A program made the position numbers and the translations under genes. Below the pieces are notes generated by a model that did no database searches, had not been told where the DNA came from, and saw only the letters and a list, made by a program, of their open reading frames with translations. Shown here piece by piece: positions 1 through 7,100 of a stretch of DNA of 64,000 nt (position 1 is the stretch's first letter; every line of letters begins with the position of its first letter). The DNA is from Shewanella aestuarii (lineage in GTDB: Bacteria; Pseudomonadota; Gammaproteobacteria; Enterobacterales; Shewanellaceae): NCBI RefSeq assembly GCF_011765625.1, contig NZ_CP050313.1, positions 3,592,501 through 3,656,500 on the forward strand, read 5' to 3'.

Positions 1-144
1 GCAGAAATACGGCCACTCACAAACAGACTTATAACCCCTTTGGTGATATCGGAAATTTGGCAAAGCATAGACAACTCCAGCTTTATCGCTGCGCTTGCAC
101 AGCGTTGATACGGCATTAGCGTAAAGCATAACAAAAATGTCCAT
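1..144 (-). other. Open reading frame running off the left edge, unidentified
   Basis: On the minus strand an ATG at 144-142 opens a frame without a stop to the window edge (48 codons, beginning MDIFVMLYANAV; a second in-frame ATG lies at 129-127). It would be divergent from arfB. I do not recognise the protein. Short frames of this kind are often annotated spuriously over intergenic repeats, so it may be non-coding. The rest of 1-191 shows no clear promoter or terminator. Confidence 0.2.
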
Positions 145-191
145 CTGCAATATATAACTATTTTTAATCTAAAAAAGTTATACTACAAGCT

Positions 192-611
192 ATGATTAAA
201 ATTTCTCACAGCGTCAGTATCGAAGATAAAGAAATTGAGTGGCAATTTGTTCGCTCAAGTGGTGCCGGTGGACAACACATTAATAAAGTGTCGACTGCGG
301 CTCAGTTAATTTTCGATATCCATCAATCATCTTTGCCTGATTTTTATAAACAAAAATTGTTAGTGAAGGCTGATCATCGTATTACCCAAAGCGGTAAAAT
401 CATCATTAAATGTCAGCAATCACGTAGTCAAGATTTTAATCGCCAGCAAGCACTGGAACAATTTATAGAGCTGGTCAAAAGCGTCACCATTGTGGCCAAA
501 AAACGGATTGCAACAAAAGCAACCAAAGCGAGCCAACGTCGCCGCGTTGACGCCAAAACGAAACGTGGAGCCACCAAAGCACTGCGTCAAGGTAAGCCTA
601 GCTTTGACTAA
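192..611 (+). CDS. arfB: Alternative ribosome-rescue factor ArfB (YaeJ), peptidyl-tRNA hydrolase
   Basis: ArfB hydrolyses peptidyl-tRNA on ribosomes stalled without a stop codon. It is a codon-independent release-factor relative and a backup to tmRNA. The sequence has the family layout: a compact RF-1-like domain with the catalytic GGQ at residues 26-28 (context SSGAGGQHINKVST), and a strongly basic tail (from about residue 102, rich in K and R) that in the family sits in the empty mRNA channel. The length of 139 aa is normal for ArfB and far below RF1/RF2, so this is not a class I release factor. The ATG at 192 is the only good start; Shine-Dalgarno complementarity is weak. No operon partner is evident, and 101 bp separate it from aroQ. 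Confidence 0.93.
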   Translation: MIKISHSVSIEDKEIEWQFVRSSGAGGQHINKVSTAAQLIFDIHQSSLPDFYKQKLLVKADHRITQSGKIIIKCQQSRSQDFNRQQALEQFIELVKSVTIVAKKRIATKATKASQRRRVDAKTKRGATKALRQGKPSFD

Positions 612-712
612 TCCGCTATTTTATTAATGTTAAAATGAATAGATTGAGGTTTACTCAATCAGCAAGTTACGTTAAAACTCAATAAAACATTATTCTTCAA
701 AAAGAGACGCCC

Positions 713-1153
713 ATGAGCCAAGCTGTCAAAGTATTATTAATTAATGGACCTAACTTAAATTTACTCGGCCGTCGAGAGCCAGGGCTTTATGGTCATCAAA
801 CATTAGCGACTATCGTAGATGATGTGCAGCAAATAGCACAAAATGCGGGAATTGATTTTGAACATATTCAATCCAATGCTGAATTTGAAATTATTAACGC
901 TATTCATGCCACTGACGCACAGTTTATTATTATCAATCCTGCCGCCTTTACCCACACCAGTGTTGCCATTCGCGATGCATTATTAGGCGTAGCCATTCCC
1001 TTTATTGAAGTACATTTATCTAATGTGCATGCTCGCGAGCCATTCCGTCATCACTCATTTTTATCAGATAAAGCCGTAGGCGTGATTTGCGGTTTAGGTG
1101 CACAAGGTTATCAGTTCGCCATGCAAGCAGCGTTAAAGCATCTTCAACAGTGA
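713..1153 (+). CDS. aroQ: 3-dehydroquinate dehydratase, type II
   Basis: This enzyme catalyses the third step of the shikimate pathway, 3-dehydroquinate to 3-dehydroshikimate, as a cytosolic dodecamer in the family. The type II signature is present: [16 protein letters not shown] near the N-terminus with Asn14, Arg20/21 and the catalytic Tyr26, then the NPAAFTHTS segment and His101 in [14 protein letters not shown]. The length of 146 aa is typical. A purine-rich AAAGAGACG precedes the ATG at 713. In many gammaproteobacteria aroQ is followed by accB-accC; here it is followed by an IS200/IS605 element whose predicted right end includes the stop codon (TGA at 1151-1153), so the last bases of this gene may come from the insertion. 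Confidence 0.95.
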   Translation: MSQAVKVLLINGPNLNLLGRREPGLYGHQTLATIVDDVQQIAQNAGIDFEHIQSNAEFEIINAIHATDAQFIIINPAAFTHTSVAIRDALLGVAIPFIEVHLSNVHAREPFRHHSFLSDKAVGVICGLGAQGYQFAMQAALKHLQQ

Positions 1154-1310
1154 ACAACCCCGCGACATCGCTTCGCTTTGATCACGGGGCTTCTGCAATC
1201 TAGTTTTTTGACGACTAGGTTGCTTCTTTTTTCTCAGTTCCCACACCAAACTCTGATCACTCAAAGACTTTCGTTTTAGGAGGTGATTTCTGCTGAGATT
1301 TGGGCAGCGC
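1150..1310 (-). ncRNA. Probable omega-RNA (reRNA) of the TnpB element
   Basis: In this superfamily the guide scaffold overlaps the 3' end of tnpB and runs to the right end, with the guide read from the flanking DNA. Here the corresponding stretch has the terminal hairpin at 1189-1158 (arms CCCCG and CGGGG with inner GA/TC pairs, apical region with GCGAAGC). Beyond 1150 the transcript would run into the antisense of the aroQ 3' end, which would be the guide. The 5' limit is a guess and transcription is not shown by sequence alone. Confidence 0.45.
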
Positions 1311-2441
1311 CCTGACAAGTATCCCACTCGCCATTAAATCTTTTTCGCCTGTATCTGCAACAGATTTAGCAGCGGCCAAATCTCTGCACTGCATTGCTTT
1401 GCATCTTTCACAGGAAAATTCTCGCACACTTAAATCGAATTTATGTTCGTGTCCACATTCGCTACAAATGCCTGACGATTTCACGTATCGACCTATTTCA
1501 TGGTAAACAGCGCCATTCAATTCAGCCTTGTATTTGGTTAACTCCGTGATTAACCCCATCACATTATCGTTAACCATCTGACCGTTAAATTGCTGCATTC
1601 CTTTCACGTTCAAATCCTCAAACACTATAATATCACTGCTCTTGGCTATCGAACATGATACTTCGTGAGCAAACGCTAAGCGCTGGCGAGAGATTTTTCC
1701 GTGAAGTTTATTTAAACGAGATTTGCTTTTTTGCCAGCGATTTGAGCCTTTCGTTCGGCGACTCAACTGGACTTGAATTTGTTTTAATTTTGAGGATGCT
1801 TTCTTGAAAGCTTTCGGGTTTTTAACGTACCAACCATTTGAGCCAACAACAGTGTATTGGCTATTAATGTCATATCCCACAAGCGTTGATAAAACTTGTT
1901 TTGCGCTCTTACACTCAACTTCTTGAGTCAGTGATACATACCAGTTTCCGTGGCGCATTTTGACAGTTGCCGTCTTAATTTTGCTGGCTAATTTTCGGTG
2001 TAAAACAATTGGTATTTTGCCAACTTTCGGAATGCTAATCGCGCCTTTTTCAATGCGGATGCAGTCGTTATTATTGACACATCGAAAGCTATCGTCGTGA
2101 AGTCTTTTCAGTTTAAAGCTAATTTTGAAAGTCGGAAATTGCTGAGCTCGGCCTTTGTTAGAGGAATTTTTTAGTGCTGTATCAAGGTCACGAGCTACCT
2201 GCTGAGAAGCCGCAGAATCAAAAGCTTTAAGCCATGAAAACTCATCGAACTTTTTCAAGTCACGGAGCAGCCCAGCCATTTCGTCGTAAAACAAAAACGT
2301 TTTATCATATCGATATCGACGCACATTTTCAGATAACAACAAGTTCCATACGCCACGGGCGTATGCCCCAAACTCAGCGAGTTTGGCTTCTTGCTCTACT
2401 GTCGGCTTAAGCCTAAAGTTGTATCTGAGTGTTTTTTTCAT
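1257..2441 (-). CDS. tnpB: RNA-guided endonuclease TnpB (OrfB family)
   Basis: TnpB is the omega-RNA-guided nuclease of IS200/IS605 elements and the ancestor of Cas12; it cuts the donor site and so favours retention of the element. The 394-aa protein is full length. It has an N-terminal helix-turn-helix-like region, then a split RuvC fold with all three acidic residues present: Asp191 (VGYDINSQY), Glu275 (VFEDLNVKG) and Asp354 (CRDLAAAKS). The zinc ribbon is intact (Cys326, Cys329, Cys344, Cys347). The ATG at 2441 starts the family's usual MKKTLRYNFRLKPT opening. No frameshift or premature stop is visible, so the nuclease is probably active. It stands alone, without tnpA, in a cargo-free element. 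Confidence 0.93.
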   Translation of the reverse strand: MKKTLRYNFRLKPTVEQEAKLAEFGAYARGVWNLLLSENVRRYRYDKTFLFYDEMAGLLRDLKKFDEFSWLKAFDSAASQQVARDLDTALKNSSNKGRAQQFPTFKISFKLKRLHDDSFRCVNNNDCIRIEKGAISIPKVGKIPIVLHRKLASKIKTATVKMRHGNWYVSLTQEVECKSAKQVLSTLVGYDINSQYTVVGSNGWYVKNPKAFKKASSKLKQIQVQLSRRTKGSNRWQKSKSRLNKLHGKISRQRLAFAHEVSCSIAKSSDIIVFEDLNVKGMQQFNGQMVNDNVMGLITELTKYKAELNGAVYHEIGRYVKSSGICSECGHEHKFDLSVREFSCERCKAMQCRDLAAAKSVADTGEKDLMASGILVRALPKSQQKSPPKTKVFE

Positions 2442-2588
2442 ACACTGTATATACCACTGCGCAGGATACTGTATAGACTACTGTGTAAACAGGGGTTATC
2501 AAGTGGAATACCAAACCAACTCACATTGTAAGTATCTAATCACTCTACATTTGATTTTAGTCGTTAAATATTGAAAATAACTTCTTAG

Positions 2589-2715
2589 AGTGATGCCGGA
2601 GAATTTGTAAAGCAGTTGGACAGATAACTCTTTCTGGTCTGACGGATATTTCGTTTGCTCAGTAGGCAATATTTCCGTTGATACAATTCGAAAATATATC
2701 CAAGAGAAAGTTTAA
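2589..2715 (+). pseudogene. 3' remnant of an IS200/IS605 Y1 transposase (tnpA), frameshifted
   Basis: From 2617 to the TAA at 2713-2715 the frame reads WTDNSFWSDGYFVCSVG, then NISVDTIRKYIQEKV. This matches the C-terminal end of IS200-type TnpA proteins (the FWSDGYFVxxVG block and the final IRKYI helix). Upstream, another frame reads SDAGEFVKQL (2589-2618). Restoring two bases near 2617 would join the two as VKQLWTDNSFW, so a 2-nt deletion is likely. A stop (2586-2588) lies just upstream, and the HUH motif and catalytic Tyr region are absent. It is a dead fragment, about a third of a normal gene, lying 91 bp beyond the left end of the TnpB element. Confidence 0.7.
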
Positions 2716-2728
2716 TTTATCGATTCAT

Positions 2729-2761
2729 CCCCGCGACTTTCGCTTCGCTCGGATCACCGGG
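2729..2761 (+). repeat. Second IS200/IS605-type terminal hairpin
   Basis: The stretch begins CCCCGCGACTTTCGCTTCGC and closes GGATCACCGGG. It closely resembles 1158-1189 (CCCCGCGACATCGCTTCGCT ... GATCACGGGG), the right-end hairpin of the TnpB element, in the same plus-strand orientation. It lies 13 bp after the stop of the tnpA remnant and is probably the surviving end of that older element. Confidence 0.55.
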
Positions 2762-3098
2762 TTTTCTCGACAGATTCGATAAAACAGCATTGTCCTATAA
2801 GAAGGTTTGGGCCAACTGACGTTTTACAGCCATGCAAATCTGTTGAACGGTCTAGGTGATAATAATTTTGTGTTGTCATCTACTTGTTGCGGGGACGGGA
2901 TATGTGGACGCTGTCGCATCATGTTAAGTTCGATGGCCAAAAATTTGATACTGATGACTCAAAGCTCTAATTGTCTGAGTCTATTATTTTAAATAATTTA
3001 AAGGTTTCTGCTAAATAGGAATGAGCAACCAATACCCACAAAACAGCTAAAGCTTGATATAATCTCGCTTCTCCCTTCAAATGCTAACGAGCACCATT
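2762..3098. other. Gene-free stretch with no recognisable feature
   Basis: Only short, mutually overlapping open frames occur here. One at 2807-2992 contains a cysteine-rich string (STCCGDGICGRCR) that superficially recalls a plant-type ferredoxin motif, but it is short and lacks the rest of that fold. Another frame reads MWTLSHHVKFDGQKFDTDD and stops. This looks like decayed sequence beside the IS remnants. No promoter was identified for the methyltransferase gene. Confidence 0.4.
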
Positions 3099-4106
3099 AT
3101 GTCATTACAGTCCTCTCTCGCGAATGCGTTCAAGCAACGCGCTGAATTTTTTAAACAAGCCAAGCGCGATCAAACAGATTGTTATCGAGTATTTCACGGC
3201 ACAGTTGAAGGTGAAACCGGACTCAATATTGATCGCTATGGTGACGCCTGGTTGGTGCAAACTTTCCATCACGCTTTATCAACCGAACAATTAGCTGAGA
3301 TTCGCACAGAACTTTCTAAACATGCTGATTTCCCAATGGTGTACAACGATCGTTCACATAAAAACTCACGAGTAGTAAATTTACTTGAAGATGACACTCA
3401 AGCCTTTGCGGAATCTGAGCAAGTTTTTCATGAAAATGGCATTGCATTTACCTCAAAACTTCGTCATGAAGGGCAAGACCCTCTGCTATTTTTAGATATG
3501 CGTATTGGCCGTGAGTACATCAAAAAACATAGCCAGGATAAAACCGTTCTCAATTTGTTTTCATATACTTGCGGGATTGGTACAGCTGCTGCGGTCGGTG
3601 GTGCGTCAAGGGTAATGAATATCGACTTTTCATCATTTGCATTAGATGCGGGTAAAAAAAATGCTATTTTGAATCAAGTAGGCGCAGTGTGTGAATTTAT
3701 CCAAAGCGATGCTTTTCCCGCAGTCAGGCAATTAGCAGGCTTACCAGTGGGTGGGCGTCGTAATCAAAAATTACCTAAATACCCCAAGTTAGCAAAAAAC
3801 CAGTTTGATATGGTGTTTCTAGACCCACCTCGGTTTGCCAAAAGCGCTTTTGGCACAGTAGATTTAATTAACGATTATCAAGGTCTATTTAAACCTGCCA
3901 TGTTAGCCACTAAAGCTGGTGGCACCATAGTGTGCTGTAATAATGTGGCTAAAGTTGAACGACAAACTTGGTTTGATAGCTTAGTCAGATGTGTTAAAAA
4001 ACAAGGCCGTGATGTGACCCATTTTGAATGGTTAGATTGTCATCAAGACTTTCCTGCATTTGATGAAAATCATCCATTAAAAATTGTCGCGTTAACCATC
4101 GATTAA
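3099..4106 (+). CDS. Class I SAM-dependent methyltransferase, RlmI/RlmK-like
   Basis: Probably an rRNA or other RNA methyltransferase of the group that includes RlmI and the C-terminal half of RlmL. The SAM-binding block is VLNLFSYTCGIGTAAA followed by an acidic NIDFS loop. The DPPRF motif (FDMVFLDPPRFAKSAFG) is the catalytic/substrate loop of this group. The N-terminal PUA domain of RlmI is absent; the protein opens with FKQRAEFFKQAKRDQTDCYR and a GLNIDRYGD block, as in shorter family members. I chose the ATG at 3099, preceded by GAGCACC; the in-frame ATG at 3081 has no ribosome-binding site. A strong terminator follows. The target base is unknown. Confidence 0.8.
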   Translation: MSLQSSLANAFKQRAEFFKQAKRDQTDCYRVFHGTVEGETGLNIDRYGDAWLVQTFHHALSTEQLAEIRTELSKHADFPMVYNDRSHKNSRVVNLLEDDTQAFAESEQVFHENGIAFTSKLRHEGQDPLLFLDMRIGREYIKKHSQDKTVLNLFSYTCGIGTAAAVGGASRVMNIDFSSFALDAGKKNAILNQVGAVCEFIQSDAFPAVRQLAGLPVGGRRNQKLPKYPKLAKNQFDMVFLDPPRFAKSAFGTVDLINDYQGLFKPAMLATKAGGTIVCCNNVAKVERQTWFDSLVRCVKKQGRDVTHFEWLDCHQDFPAFDENHPLKIVALTID

Positions 4107-4123
4107 TAATAATTGTCACAAAA

Positions 4124-4151
4124 AAGAAGGCCCTCGGATGAGGGCCTTCTT
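4124..4151. terminator. Bidirectional intrinsic terminator
   Basis: A perfect 12-bp stem (AAGAAGGCCCTC / GAGGGCCTTCTT) with a GGAT loop, flanked by A-runs on the left and T-rich sequence on the right. It lies between convergent genes (methyltransferase and subtilase) and can serve both. Confidence 0.9.
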
Positions 4152-4182
4152 ATAGGTGTTATTTACTTAACATGCTTAGTAA

Positions 4183-7100
4183 TTAGTGAACTTTACGACG
4201 ACGTCCTGCCATCAATCCTAATACACCTAATGCTAGGAAGCCTAAGCTACCACCACTTGTAGACTTTTTCTTTTCAACCACTTCTGGCGGGAAGGTACAT
4301 GACCCATCATCAGTATTGGCGTTTGCATCATAGTTAGTCGCACTTGGATCAGTACAACCATTTTCGATACCATCTGACGCTACCGTTAACAAGAAGGTAG
4401 TTGACGCTTGATCAGATGGGTAAGCCATATCATGCACAGTAACCGTTACCATGGTTTCACCATACCAATCAGCATCTGGAGTAATAGTAATGCTATTACC
4501 TTCAACGGCGGCTGAGATGTTATCACCTGCAACCATAATGCCGTTAACAGTTGCTTTAAGGTCTGAATAAACAACATCTAAAGTAATAGAAGTGTTCTCA
4601 TTCATAGTTTGATCAGCAAAACCTGCCACTTGAATGTTACTTGGCGATAATACGCTTTGACTTACCGTCACTAACTCAGAGTCAGCATATTGGCTAGTAA
4701 CAGTGACCGCATTATCAACACCAACTGCCGCTGCAGATACACGAGCAGAGAAACTTAAGGTTAAGCCTGAACTTTCAGGACCTTGATAGTCAGCACAAAC
4801 TAGCATGCCTTCCGCTACTTTTTCATCGACATTGTTATATGCAAAGCCATCATTCAACCAACCTTCAACAGGGCCAAAGGTACCACGTTCACCGTAATAA
4901 CCGTGGAGACCAATTGAACCAAAGTGTGCGTTAGCTGTTTTAATTGCTTGATAACCAAACATGATTTCATGGGCACCTGGTGCAAAATCTAGCTTAGTTG
5001 AGATAATGGTTTCAACATCAAAGTAAGCTGATGGGTCTGGGTTACGGTTACCAGTAAAACGGTTATAAAGTTCTTGACCGCCTTTCCACTGGAACACGTA
5101 GTAGTCATCAATTACCGCGCCATATACTCGGTTGGTTACCGCACCAATATCTTCACGGAATGCCACTTCTGGCATCATGACATCACCACGCCATAATGGG
5201 GCAACGATGGTGTCAGGGAAGTTTTGAAATTCATCATTAAATTCAAAGTGATAGTTGTAGAAATCTGGCATTTCATCAAACTTCACATAACCAAATGGTG
5301 AAATTTCTAACAAGTCATGCAGCATATCTTGCTCTGCACCATATAAAGGCACATGAGGTAAGCCATTAGATGACATTGGGATACTCAGATATTGATTAGA
5401 CCAACCTGTTAAACCTAAGTCTCCAAAACCATACTGTGAAGGAATATCGACATAAGTGTCACTACCTTCTTGCATCTGTGCAGGAATACGACACGTCGCA
5501 TCTTCCACACTGGTAGTAAATACATAATGACGACGCACATCCGCTGACGATGGCTGCATTGTATTAAAGCTGATAGTGTTACCGTCAATTGTCATATCTT
5601 CAGCGTATTGAGGTAAGCCGGCAACTTTAATGCTGTCTTCTAGCAACTGGAACCCTGAAGCGAGTTCAGTGTTTAAGGTTAGTTGACGCTCACCACCCAA
5701 TAAATTAGGCGCTAAAGACACTTCGAAGTTAACTATATCGCCAGTTTTAGCACTTGTTTGGCTTGCTTCAATGGTGGTATCTGCTCCGCTATGAACAAGC
5801 TGAACTGGAATATACCCCAGATTATCATCGTTATAGCTATCGCTACCAATACCCACGTAACCATAGTAAACATCGCCTTCCTGCGCATCGGCTAAATCAT
5901 AATTGAGTTGCACACGATATGGATCAATACCATTTGAAGAATCAGGACCAACCGCTGTTAGATTACCAGAGTTATCATCACCAATAATGGCTAATGCAAA
6001 AACCATGTTATCGGCTAAATTAGCCTCATCTTCATAGGTATATTTATAGTTTGAACCATAAACCCAGTAGGTGCCTGGCGTTGGATTATTGATAGCACAG
6101 TAATCATTGTTATCAATGCGTGAGTAACAAATGGCTTCCTCATCCCATTGGATGTCACCATCGTTATTAACGTCCATGCCAATATCAATTGATGCGTAAG
6201 CATTATAGTCAGCTTTAATCACTTCCCACACAATACGCTTAGTGCCTTCTGGTACTTCAAAAAAGTTAACCACTTGGCCATCATCGATACGTGATTGAGC
6301 TGTACTATCGAGGTTACGCACGTCACTTCGTTGCATGTTCACATTAAACAATTCAGCTTTAACTAACCCATTGACACGGCTGTTGAAGGTTTGAATTTCT
6401 TCACTGTGAATTTCAGGCGTTAAAATATGACCTTGCTGACGATGGATTTTACCCATCACGTTTTCAGGCATACTTGTTCCGCTATAGCGAATGCTTACAG
6501 GTAAGTGCTGCATTGGCATATCTGCGTTGTCAGGAGTGATAACCACATCACCTAATAAGCGTAATGATGATGAATCAGCACCTGGCGCTTGTACTTCTAA
6601 TACTTTAGCTGTCAGCATGATGGCCTGAGTTTCACCTTTACGAAGACTAAATGTCTTGGGTGATACTTCAAGCGATAACATGTCTGCACCGTCCATCGCT
6701 AATGACTGTGCATCAACTGTCCAGCTACCATCAGCTGTGGCCGTGAAGGTACGCATCATGGTACAAGTGCCACTACAGCTTTCATTGTAAAAATACGGTA
6801 CGTTTAGGGTATTAACTGTGCCACCATTTTTAGGGTTAGCCGCACGATAGTTATCACCGGTTTCATCCATCACTAAGCCGGCTTTATAAGCTCGTGCAAC
6901 GTTAATCACACCACTACCTGCATCGCTAAAGCCTGCTGGCTCTATGTCAACAAATGGGTAGGTTTCGACTGTGCGAGTCACGTCGCTTAAATTAGCCGTC
7001 ATCATTAATGCCGACTGAATTTGTGCAGGGGTCCAGCTTGGCTGAGCTTGCTTTAACAATGCCATAGCACCAGCAACATGTGGCGCAGCCATAGAAGTAC

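Larger units (their letters stand above)
1150..2497 (-). mobile_element. IS200/IS605-superfamily element with TnpB only (IS1341-like)
   Basis: The element carries one gene, tnpB, and no intact tnpA. Read on the tnpB strand, the left end is TTGAT (2502-2498) followed by AACCCCTGTTTACAC. The right end is a hairpin (1189-1158) followed by TTGTTCAC, ending at 1150. TTGAT and TTCAC are the left and right cleavage motifs I recall for ISDra2-like elements. IS200/IS605 elements make no target duplication and have no inverted terminal repeats, which fits. An imperfect palindrome near the left end (GTATCC...GGTATAC, about 2448-2468) would serve as the left-end hairpin. Mobility would need a TnpA in trans. 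The boundaries are inferred from motifs, not from an empty-site comparison. Confidence 0.75.

Noticed and set aside
2383..2574. 63-codon plus-strand frame across the left end of the TnpB element
   Set aside because: It spans the IS boundary, is antisense to tnpB at its start, and resembles no protein.
2807..2992. A 61-codon frame with a CCGDGICGRC string resembling a [2Fe-2S] ferredoxin motif
   Set aside because: Too short, no ribosome-binding site, no fold-defining residues before or after the cysteines, and it lies in IS-flanking decayed DNA.
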